NCBI RefSeq assembly: GCF_002994745.2
Contig: NC_037091.1
Span: 10,478,501 to 10,542,500 of the forward strand
DNA from: Rosa chinensis
Lineage: Eukaryota > Streptophyta > Magnoliopsida > Rosales > Rosaceae
Direction of reading: 5' to 3'
DNA: 64,000 nt
Shown here: positions 1 to 9,231 of the stretch, piece by piece
Numbering within the stretch: position 1 is the stretch's first letter
Layout: each line of letters starts with the position of its first letter
Position numbers and translations under genes: made by a program
Notes under the pieces: generated by a model
Told to the model about the DNA's origin: nothing
The model's database searches: none
Seen by the model: the letters and a program-made list of their open reading frames with translations, nothing else

Positions 1-114
1 AGGGCCTTTTTTGACTCCTTCAGTCAGTCAATTTGGAGTTTCAGTGTGAAGTCCAGTGGCCATTTTTGTGTATGAGATGTTGCCAAAACTCATTATATCC
101 ATTTTATTCTTGAT

Positions 115-2175
115 CAAAAAAAATTATCTTAGTGGGGCTATTTTGCCTTCTATTTTCAATGGTAGTTGTAGCTTGGTGAATTTGGAATTATTCATATCTG
201 GTTAACTTGCAAAAGGGATTTCAAATTGCCAGAATTTGGTTACATTGAATCTCTGGGGAAACAAATTTACAGGGCCAATTCCATCTGAGATTGGAAACAT
301 TTCGAGTCTCAAATCATTGTTCTTGGGAAATAATAGTTTTTCTAGAGTGATCCTGGAATCCCTTCTGGATTTGAGCAGCTATTTTGGAGGGGATATACAA
401 GATATATTTGGAAGATTCATGCAGGTGAAGTTTCTTGTGCTGCACTCAAATTCATACACTGGCGGTGTATATTCATCTGGAATCCTTAAGCTACCAAATG
501 TTTCTCTATTAGACCTCAGCTACAACAATTTTACAAGTTCTTGTTAAATAGCAATATGGGAATAATGTGATATCTCTATTCATCTCTCAAGGAGGTTTAT
601 ATAGTGTTACATCCATGTACACAAAGGAAAGTAATCTAAGTCAACTATAGCACTAATGCTAATTGATACACAAAATAAATCTAATTGATACATAAGATAA
701 ATCATAATAAAGTTAATTGATACAGCTCATGTCAACAGTTCTTTACTAGTTGAAGTTGCTCAAATGCCAAGCTTGAAGTATTTGTTCCTTGCTTATAATC
801 ACTTCAATAGAACAATACCACCAGAGTATGGAAATTTGTCACACCTTCAAGCACTAGACCTTTCCTGCAACAGTCTATCTGGGTCAGTCCCCGCCACCAT
901 AGGAAACTTGAAACCTCTTATGTTTTTTATGCTTGCAAATAATTTGCTAACTAGTCCAATTTCCAAGGAGTTGGGGAATTGTACTAGCTTGTTGTGGCGG
1001 AACCTTTCAAACAACAAGCTTAGTGGGACAATCCCAACTGAATTGAAGAATATAGGGTCAGATGTTGGTCCAATGACAGTCGGGACAAGGATCAAATCAT
1101 AGCTGGATCCAGGGAGTGCTTAGTAATGAAGAGCTGGATTCCAACAGACTACCCTCCATTCAGTTTTGTGTATAGAATCCTCACTGGGAAGAGTTGTCAA
1201 AACATATGGGATCAGCTCCTCAAGGGAAATGGCCTTTTTCCCATATGTGTTTCTGGTTCTGCAATAAGGACATTACAAATCTCCGGTTACATTCAACTGA
1301 GTGGGAATCAAATTTCAGGTCAAGTCCCTCCAAAGATTGGTAAGATGCACAATTTTAGTATGTTGCACTTGGCTTTTAATAAATTACAGGGACAACTCCC
1401 TGAAGAGATTGGACAAATGCCACTTATAGTGTTTAACCTCACTAAGAACAGTTTTTCAGGCCAAATCCCAATGGAAATCAGAAACATCAAGTGCATGCAG
1501 AATTTGGATTTATCCTGCAACAACTTTTCTGGTACCTTCCCTCGTAGCTTAAACCGATTGACTAAGCTAAGTAAGTTCAACATGTCATACAATCCTCTCA
1601 TCACTGGGGTAATTCCTTCCAGTGGGCAATTGGCAACATTTGAGAAGCAGTCCTACCTTGGTGACCCCCTCCTCATCCTTCCAAAATTTATTGACAACTC
1701 CACAGATAATGAGGGTATCCTTCAGGGATTTATTGACAACTCCACAAAGCATGTTGGAAAAGTGTGGCTTAGATTAGAGCCATTTGGAATCCCACATCAG
1801 AAAAGTGAAGAGTCATCCTTGGTTTATAAGGAATGGTACCACACACACTAATGCCGAGGCCTTTTGTATTATAACCCCATACCCGTTCTGCACCGGGTGG
1901 CTAAAGTGGGGGGAGTATCGGCATTATTGGATCTGTGTGTGTGGGACTCATTTGCCGCTTCCGCACAACATGAGGATGAGGTTATAAGACATGGATTGTA
2001 CATCAGCATGGGACTTGGATTTGTGGTTGGATTTTGGGGAGTTTGTGGGAGCTTGATTTTCATCAGGTCATGGAGATACTCATACTATAATTTCTTGAAT
2101 CTTCTACATGACTGGCTTTATGTGAGGGTGGCTTTGATCAGGCAGAAACTAAAGGACATGCTTAGAAGATCATAA
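115..2175 (+). pseudogene. Chimeric LRR receptor pseudogene: receptor-kinase-like ectodomain joined to a receptor-like-protein tail
   Basis: From about 115 to 1845 the plus strand encodes leucine-rich repeats that follow, in order, the ectodomain of At1g74360-type LRR receptor kinases, including the island segment with MKSWIPTDYPPF. No kinase domain follows. Instead 1950-2172 encodes an acidic stretch, a membrane helix around LGFVVGFWGVCG and a short basic tail, which is the C-terminus typical of receptor-like proteins (RLPs). An intact gene of either type would sit at the plasma membrane as an immune or developmental receptor. This copy is dead: there is an in-frame TAA at 203-205, a solo LTR at 542-737, a frameshift near 1075, and a frame change between the ectodomain and the tail. 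The start lies upstream or is lost. The chimeric join could be an exon-shuffling or recombination product; recognition of both halves is from memory of the families. Confidence 0.8.
542..737. mobile_element. Solo LTR (196 bp) inside the LRR pseudogene
   Basis: The segment begins TGTTAAATAGC and ends GTCAACA, so it has the TGTT/AACA ends of an LTR. It is flanked by a perfect 5-bp direct repeat, GTTCT, at 537-541 and 738-742. Removing the segment plus one GTTCT restores an uninterrupted LRR reading frame across the site, so the insertion hit an already formed coding sequence. A TATA-like tttatatag lies inside. No internal retrotransposon sequence remains, which is the usual result of LTR-LTR recombination. 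Confidence 0.85.
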
Positions 2176-2776
2176 TCAATTGTTGGTAATCTCTCTCATT
2201 TTTCTTTTCATGACCGGTGATGACAAATTATCTTTTATTAGGAATTTAAGATTAATATTACTATTTTCACCAAATTGATTGGTGTTTGTTTACTTTGTAT
2301 CTTCATAGGCAAGTAATACATGCCTCCCTTCAGCTGAAGAAGGCCATTGAAAATCATCTGGAGAAGCTTTACAGTATAGCCGGAGTGCTACATAAGCTGC
2401 AGTACTATACCATGTCTTCAATTTTTTCTTGTTTATGGAGCCATATATGCTTAACTTCAAACTTGTACTTTCTTAAAACTCAAAAGAAACCAGCTGTAGA
2501 GTCATAAAGTGTTTTAAAAAAAATCACTTTGATTCTTGAATAAACTAGGTTCAGAAATTACCTGCTGATTGATAACATTTGAAATTTGACATAACTTTTG
2601 CTTCATTTGCATGTAATTAAGATTTTTTTTCCCTCTTCAAAAAAAAAAAAAAGATTTCCAAAAGCAAGTTATGGCAATTTGAAAACATTTCCAAAAGCAT
2701 AATATGCATACAATTCATAAATCTTTTTGAGAAGTTAAGTTCCAAAGCCCAAGGTCATCAATCAGATCAATCTAAG
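2176..2776. other. Unassigned sequence between receptor pseudogene and MULE
   Basis: A short open stretch at about 2310-2430 reads as a helical peptide (VIHASLQLKKAIENH and onward) preceded by an AG, so it may be a relic exon. I do not recognise its family. The rest is AT-rich with poly-A and poly-T runs near 2626-2655 and shows nothing I can support. Confidence 0.4.
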
Positions 2777-3110
2777 AAAGTAAATGGATTCAAATTTGCT
2801 CACCACATCACTAAAATGTGGTGATATCACCATCTTATGAAAATTTGTCACGTCGTATAGATTTTAACCATGGTTAACTATAATAAAAAAATCTCATTAA
2901 TTATATATTTTATTACTTTTTTAATAAAACATAAAAGCCTCTTTCAGGGCTTCACTCCTTCTGCAATTCTCTCCCCGTTTCTTCTAAATTGCCATCACTA
3001 TCTCTCTCACCCACCATCACCACCACCACAGCCACACGACCCCAGGTCCCCAACTACTTATCTGGCTCCTGAGACAATGAAGAGGACGATTTTTTTGCTT
3101 TGGTGAGGCT

Positions 3111-3456
3111 TAATGGGGAAAAGGTATCGAACACAGGCCTCCAACAGTCACTCAACAGACACCAGAAATAAGGAGTAGCAAACTCTTAAAGAAGGGCAAA
3201 TCCATGCCGCAAATAAACTGATATTATTCATAAACTAAGCTATCTAACAACAATTATATATGTAATTTATAGGGTTTACAATACTTGGAGAATAAGTAGA
3301 CTTAGGCTAAAATGGAAAGCTAATTAAATTTAAATCCTAATTTAAATGTAAAAAGATACCCTAAAAATATCTAAACAATGAAATATCAAATATTACAAAT
3401 CTATAATAAAACAACAAAATAATGCATTTGATGTTGCCCCATATGCACCCGCATCA
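3111..3456 (-). repeat. 3' LTR of the nested gypsy-derived element
   Basis: This is a 346-bp direct repeat of 4674-5019; on the minus strand it is the downstream LTR. It ends in CATCA on the plus strand and abuts the AGGCT target duplication at 3106-3110. Confidence 0.85.
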
Positions 3457-3601
3457 GACTTCCCTGATTGGAAAGAATTCGTCCTCGAATTTGAGCCGTT
3501 GATTGAAGAAAATTCAACAAAATCTTCCATTGCTTCAAATCTTCTTTTGACAGATTAGCTTGCAATTGATTCCTTCCATTCCAAATAAATAAATACTTTG
3601 A

Positions 3602-4261
3602 TTACCTTCCTAATCTTGACTTGAGAAATCTGCTCATAATAATAAATTTTGTCAACCCAAAATTTGTCTCACCTTTCTTGATATGATTGACAATATCAAT
3701 TAATATCTTCGGAATCCGTAAGTAGAAAATACTAACCCCAATGAAATCAATAAATTGATGAGTTGCATCTTCTTGTAATGGATCATGAAATTTGAGGGAT
3801 GCATCTTTGCTTTTAGATTCAACACTCTTCACCAGCTTGTTGGAGACAAATGACTTCTTAAGATCAACACCAACAATTCTATTAGGATGCTCACGTATTG
3901 ACCCACACATACTATGTTCTATTTCTTGAGATCCTAAAACAATGTCGACATCCACATCTAGTTTGGCCTTTGGATCTGAATTACCCACATGATCATCCAA
4001 TTCAAAGATATCACCCATGCATGAATTAATTTCATGACTTACAATTGCTGATGATGTTTCCACAAGATGGACTGGCATGGCTTTAACGATATTTTGTTGC
4101 ACTGGGAGATGAATCATTTGCATGGGCAGGTCAACCTCTTCAATCTCCAAGCAATTTTCATCGCAATCTTCAGAATCATAATTATCTAGAAGTGGCGGCA
4201 TATCCAAGTTCAATGAATCTGAAGAAGAACTTGATATACCAAAATCGTTAAATGTATTCAT
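3602..4261 (-). CDS. Unclassified 219-aa ORF of the non-autonomous LTR element
   Basis: This ORF opens with ATG at 4261 and encodes an acidic protein with a serine-rich start (NTFNDFGISSSSSDSLN). It has no recognisable protease, reverse-transcriptase or integrase motif. It lies downstream of a shorter ORF (4271-4600) in the same orientation, only 9 bp away, and both are inside the LTR pair. It could be a decayed or repurposed gag/pol remnant. Residues near the C-terminus (IPKILIDIVNHIKKGE) are not diagnostic. It is probably a retroelement product rather than a host gene. Confidence 0.5.
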   Translation of the reverse strand: MNTFNDFGISSSSSDSLNLDMPPLLDNYDSEDCDENCLEIEEVDLPMQMIHLPVQQNIVKAMPVHLVETSSAIVSHEINSCMGDIFELDDHVGNSDPKAKLDVDVDIVLGSQEIEHSMCGSIREHPNRIVGVDLKKSFVSNKLVKSVESKSKDASLKFHDPLQEDATHQFIDFIGVSIFYLRIPKILIDIVNHIKKGETNFGLTKFIIMSRFLKSRLGR

Positions 4262-4270
4262 ACCTTCATC

Positions 4271-4600
4271 CTATATGTCTGGTTCACACAAAGAAGCACA
4301 TCGATGAGAGAGATCAATGTATTGTTCCTCCTCAATACTCTCACTGCTTGGGTGTGAAACTTCGATGCGATTGACACATTGATTATAGGTGGTAACATTT
4401 CTCTCCCCGTCGGAACTCTTACGATCTTGTGGTCGAGTTTCGATGCGATCGACATGTTGATGATAAGTGGTAACGTTTCTCTCCCCGTCGAAACTCTTAT
4501 GACCCCGTCGTCGAGTTTCGATGTGATCGATACGTACTGCAAGTTGCTGAAGCATCCTTTTAATTTCAGCCATGTTGTTGTTGATGTCACGACCCTCCAT
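4271..4600 (-). CDS. Short gag-like ORF of the non-autonomous LTR element (109 aa)
   Basis: The ORF starts at ATG 4600, just inside the element after the primer binding site. The N-terminus (MAEIKRMLQQLAVRIDHIE) is predicted to be helical or coiled-coil, as in the leading part of many plant gypsy Gag proteins. Two similar internal blocks (around GERNVTTYHQ and GERNVTTYNQ) show that the middle is an internal duplication. No zinc knuckle is present. I infer a Gag-derived protein; it could instead be a non-functional leader ORF. Confidence 0.5.
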   Translation of the reverse strand: MEGRDINNNMAEIKRMLQQLAVRIDHIETRRRGHKSFDGERNVTTYHQHVDRIETRPQDRKSSDGERNVTTYNQCVNRIEVSHPSSESIEEEQYIDLSHRCASLCEPDI

Positions 4601-4659
4601 TCAGAAACCTCCCCTTCTTCGCTCGATCTGAGACATGGAATCCACCAACTCTTGCCAAA

Positions 4660-4672
4660 GCTCTGATACCAA
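4660..4672 (-). promoter_or_regulatory. Retrotransposon primer binding site (initiator Met-tRNA type)
   Basis: On the minus strand the sequence TTGGTATCAGAGC starts one base after the 5' LTR. It matches the complement of the 3' end of plant initiator Met-tRNA and fixes the orientation of the element. Confidence 0.85.
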
Positions 4673-4673
4673 T

Positions 4674-5019
4674 TAATGGGGAAAAGGTATCGAACACAGG
4701 CCTCCAACAATCACTCAACAGACACCAGAAACAAGGAGTAGCAAACTCTTAAAGAAGAGCAAATCCATGCTGCAAATAAACTGATGTTATTCATAAACTA
4801 AGCTATCTAACAACAATTATATATGTAATTTATAGGGTTTACAATACTTGGAGAATAAGTAGACTTAGGCTAAAATGGAAAGCTAATTAAATGTAAATCC
4901 TAAATTAAATGTAAAAAGATACCCTAAAAATATCTAAACAATGAAATATCAAATATTACAAATCTATAATAAAACAACAAAATAATGCATTTGATGTTGC
5001 CCGATATGCACCCGCATCA
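4674..5019 (-). repeat. 5' LTR of the nested gypsy-derived element
   Basis: This is a 346-bp direct repeat of 3111-3456. On the minus strand it is the upstream LTR, directly followed by the primer binding site. It abuts AGGCT at 5020-5024. Confidence 0.85.
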
Positions 5020-5666
5020 AGGCTGAGAGACGTTTCTGTTTGGACATCGTCAGCGTCGAAGCTTTTCGCCACAGGAGATTGTGGTGACAAAGATGAATTA
5101 TTCCACCAAAATAAATTTCACTCTAGGTTTATTTCACTATCTGATGGTAGAGTACCAATGACTTTGATGAATTATTCACCACATTCAAATCTCAAATCTG
5201 GGTTTGGTGGGGTTTTTTTTTTTTTGAAACGTGGTGGGATTATTTATGCAAAATGAGTTTGCCTTATAGTTAAGAAGGTAGGGAGAAACGGACAACAATT
5301 GAAATTGAAATTGAAATTGGGTCATTTTGGTATTCGATCAATCCTAGATTTTGCAAAATTTATAAGGGAAATCATACAAAACTGAGTTTGCAATGTTTCT
5401 CTATTTGCTGGGTTTGATGGGGAGGAAGAGAGAGTTTTCTTCTTTTAATTCTCTTTCTTCATTAATTATTAATAATAATTAATCTTAAAGACTTAACCAT
5501 GATTAGGCTATTGGACACTTGGTGAGCGTTTGTGGAGTGGTGGTATCACTATTTTTGGTAATGTGGTGAGCAAATTCAAATTCAAAGTAAATGGTGACAC
5601 TTTTAATGATGCATCAATCCTACTTTTAAATATGAGATTTATGTCACTAGATCAAATGGTCATATG

Positions 5667-6374
5667 CTTTTTTTTTTTCTTTTTTTTTTGAGGGAAACTG
5701 TCAACCACTTTATTAATAATAATCATAAGAAAAATTACAACTTATACATGTAAAAACTACATCAAAATATAAAATAACAAGAACAATGCTAGATGCAACA
5801 ATGCATCGGAGATAAAACCTAACAAGGGCATTAAGGGATGCAATTAAGCATTTGATGAAGCACCGAACATAATCCAGGCTATGTAAAACAGTACCAATAG
5901 TATGGCCGACCATACTTCCACGCAGAGATATACGTCGAATAGAGGGTAACCTTCTATCAAGGTAACCGGCGGTAGTGTGACCGACCTTACCCACTCCACA
6001 CAAATTAATACGTCGAGTAGAGAGCAATCTTCTTCCTAGGTAGCCAAAATTCCAAATCCAGAGTAGAGCAGAAAAAGGAATCAGTAAAAAGTCTCCTGGA
6101 TCCCAAATACGAATCCAAACCGAAGACAGAGCCCAAACAAAGCCCCATCTTGAATAGCCCAAACAAAAAGAAGCCCAGGTCCATATCCACAGGTGGGCAC
6201 CCAAAATCTCTCTGGGCACGCAGACCGATCTTGTCCTCTACCCCAACCGTTGCGCCGCCGATCCAACACCCGGACCACTCCATCGACGAAGGCCATCAAC
6301 TGTCAAGAAGACGTCGACGTCACAAGCCGCGAACCCACAATCTGGTGGTAGCATCGTTAGGTGATCTGGCCGAA
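5667..6374 (-). mobile_element. 5'-truncated retroposon (LINE-like or retrocopy) with target duplications
   Basis: A poly-T stretch at about 5669-5690 is the poly-A tail of a minus-strand insertion. A perfect 9-bp direct repeat, GGTCATATG, flanks the segment at 5658-5666 and 6375-6383. Just inside the tail the minus strand has the AT-rich pattern of a LINE 3' region. An open frame covers 5713-6219, but it has no recognised domain and is tryptophan- and leucine-rich, so it is probably not a real protein. Two imperfect copies of a block of about 75 bp occur at about 5890-6035 (the CGTCGA(A/G)TAGAG motif appears twice). It could be a LINE 5' truncation or a processed transcript. Confidence 0.7.
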
Positions 6375-6383
6375 GGTCATATG

Positions 6384-7509
6384 TTGTTTATATTTAGTCA
6401 AATTTTATTATTTTTCCTCGCAAAATATTTTCTTTAAAAGTAAAAAAATCTAAATTTGCGACTAAGAGATTACTGCATAATTTAGAGGGAGAAAAAAAAA
6501 ATCCACCAGTACTTTTCATTAGATGTAAATGGATAGTCAAGATACATCCCCTTTTCCCTATTCCACTTTTTCCTTCCCAAGAGGTGAAGTAAACATGAAA
6601 TATACATAATGTGGGGAGGCATCGGTTAGATTACACGGTGTCTAATTGACCAAGTTTCCATGAAACTAGCAGCAACTAAAACGTGTGGATGTCAAGTGTT
6701 AACACATTCACTTAGAATCTTTATGGCTTACCACAAGAGCCAGTAGACAACTACCACTGTCCATCATCTTGAAAATCATACACAAAACAGAAGTTTTGGA
6801 AGTATCTTCACAAATCCATACATTATTGATCAACCCCACAGAGACGGACAGTGATTTGATTCAATGTTATAATATAATGACCTAAAAATTACATAACTAA
6901 TTAGCCATATATTACAATTATGTGAACTCCTCTTATTAGTTATAGTTATAATTACTCTGTACTGACCATCCTTGTCCTTTTTCATGTTTGCTAAGAAAAA
7001 TGTGTTTAAACATTGAAGATATAAAGGTTACCTACATCGTGGTGGAAAATCCCTTGTCCAATAGCTTATCTATCTACTTTTCTTTTCTGCAGAGTTGGAG
7101 TGACATCTCAGGCTCTTTTCTCATCCCTCTCTAACACCTCTGCATTATCTTCTCCTTTTTTCTATCAAAGAGAAAGGAATAGGGTTTTAGGGGAATGCCA
7201 GTTATTTTTTGAGAGGTTTTGAGATTTTGGGTTCCTCCAATTCAAGAACTTGAAAGTACTATTCTGGTAAATCTTAGAGCTCATTTTCTCTTTGTCCCTT
7301 GCTTTCTGTTTGTTGTTTGAGTCCTTGAGAATGATATATAGCACTAGAAGTTTAATGTGGGTGAATTTAGGCCTATAGTTCAGCTATAGATTGTTTAAAC
7401 TTCAATCAAATTTCATATATATATTTTTCTAGTTGTGTTTGCTTGTAGATTTTAGTGAACTGAAATGCATATAATATACAGGAAGATTTGAAGTGAAATA
7501 GATTGAAAA
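6384..7509 (+). other. Upstream region and 5' leader of the cyclopropane-fatty-acid synthase gene
   Basis: There is no coding sequence here. The last 250 bp probably belong to the 5' UTR. A possible leader intron runs from a GTAAAT donor near 7267 to a TATACAG acceptor ending near 7482, 27 bp before the ATG; this is inference only. Several CT-rich tracts near 7070-7170 are typical of plant 5' leaders. Confidence 0.4.
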
Positions 7510-8308
7510 ATGAGAGTGGCAGTGATTGGTTCTGGTATCAGTGGTTTGGTCTCAGCCTATGTTCTTGCAAAAGATGGGGTTGAAGTGGATCTGTATGAGA
7601 AAGAAGACTACTTGGGTGGTCATGCCAGGACGGTCACATTTGATGGCGTCGATTTGGACCTTGGTTTCATGGTCTTCAATCGAGTAAGTACCACACATTC
7701 ATCAGCTAGTTTTGATTATTGCTTATCCATTTTCAATTTTTTGTTTAGTGTTGGCATTATTTGACTATTCTAAGACTTCTTCCATATGCCTAGAGTTTTC
7801 TTAATGAAGATGAACCACAAAAACAGTGACCTCATTAGTGTGATCCCAAGCTTCTGAACCAACTTAGTTTGGGGTTCAAGTTCTGGTGTTTGAGCACTTA
7901 CCAATTAAGTTCAAGATCATCAGTATACTGAGATTAATTTCTTGAATATCTCTTAAATTAAGGAAAAAAAAACAATGAATAGTTGGAGCAGGGGATGGGC
8001 TACCATGCAAGTTAGGGGTAAAAATTGCTTTGTTTTGTTTTGTTGCCTGGCAGATCTGCCTCCACTTTCACTTTTTATTCTTATTTTTAGATAAACCCAT
8101 TAGAGAAAGACTTGTCGGATTTCGTTTTCATAATCAAATACTTACATTCGCCAAAAAATTAAAAAATTACTTATGGATGTTGGTAACATGATTATTATTA
8201 TTTTTTTTTTATGACTAACCTGATTAGTTGGAAGTGCATGAATAATTAAGTACGTCACGTGTAACATAGCTTAGGAAAGAGTTAGTTGTACATCCTTTTC
8301 ATGACTCA

Positions 8309-8361
<53 letters not shown>

Positions 8362-9136
8362 TATCCAGAGCGATGCAGTGCAAGGTTGGAGTTTATGGTC
8401 ACTTTTCGGTCTCATATCGAGTTCTCGACCTTTCAGTTTTTAGGTACTAATGTATAGATCATCTCTGCAAAATTTCAGCTAAATTGATGATCTATAAGGT
8501 ATCTAACTCGCTTAAACCAATGGACGAACTGAATCTGTCAAACCTGAACCGTACTAGCTTTAAGGCAGTTATCAATGCCTTAACGACTATCAATTTAGCT
8601 GAAATTTTACAGAGATGATTTATACATTAGTACCTAAAAACTGAACGATCGAGAACTCGAGATGTGGATATGCGACCGAAAAGTGACCCTAAACTCCAAC
8701 CTCCCATTTTAATTTCAGAGCGAGGCCTCGCTCTGGATAGGATCTGATATATAGATTTATATATAAATATAAATTAAAATGCGATGTTGGAGTTTAGGGT
8801 CACTTTTCGGTCGCATATCCACATCTCATCGTTCAGTTTTTAGGTACTAATGTATAAATCATCTCTGTAAAATTTCAGCTAAATTGATAGTCGTTAAGGC
8901 ATTGATAACTGCCTTAAAGCTAGTACGGTTTAGGTTTGACAGATTCAATTCGTCCATTGGTTTAAGTGAGTTAGATACTTTATAGATAATCAATTTGGCT
9001 GAAATTTTACAGAGATGATCTATACATTAGTACCTAAAAACTAAACGGTCGAGATGTAGATATGAGACTGAAAAGTGACCCTAAACTCTAACCTCACTCT
9101 TGATAGGGATCTGTGCGTGCGTGCGTGCGTGTGTGC

Positions 9137-9231
<95 letters not shown>

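Larger units (their letters stand above)
3111..5019 (-). mobile_element. Non-autonomous LTR retrotransposon (1.9 kb), Ty3/gypsy-derived, nested in the MULE
   Basis: Two direct repeats of 346 bp (3111-3456 and 4674-5019) differ at about 8 positions (about 98% identical), so insertion is fairly recent. In minus orientation the LTR begins TGATGCGGGTG and ends CCCCATTA. It is followed directly by a primer binding site, TTGGTATCAGAGC, the standard match to initiator Met-tRNA (4660-4672). A 5-bp duplication AGGCT flanks the element (3106-3110 and 5020-5024). The interior encodes only two short proteins and no protease, reverse transcriptase or integrase, so it must use enzymes from another element. 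The wording near 3470-3500 (minus: FEDEFFP) resembles the end of a gypsy polyprotein, which supports a gypsy origin. Confidence 0.88.
2787..5583. mobile_element. Mutator-like element (MULE) with long terminal inverted repeats
   Basis: The left end (2787 to about 2895) and the reverse complement of the right end (about 5475-5583) match over roughly 110 bp, beginning with an AAATTTGCTCACCACAT-type sequence. The element is bounded by a perfect 10-bp direct repeat, AAAGTAAATG, at 2777-2786 and 5584-5593, in the 8-10 bp size range of MULE target duplications. No transposase is visible. Subtracting the nested LTR element (3111-5019) leaves about 0.9 kb, so this is non-autonomous. The interior around 2940-3105 is CT-rich and CCACC-rich and could be a captured host 5' end, but I do not recognise it. 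Confidence 0.8.

Noticed and set aside
5713..6219. A 168-aa gene on the minus strand
   Set aside because: It lies wholly in a retroposon with poly-A tail and target duplications, and its composition (Trp/Leu/Arg-rich with an internal DNA repeat) is not protein-like.
7684..7764. Cyclopropane-synthase exon 1 reading on to 7764 as a short 84-aa protein
   Set aside because: The frame past 7683 is intron sequence: a GTAAGT donor sits exactly where the conserved coding sequence stops, and it resumes at 13629.
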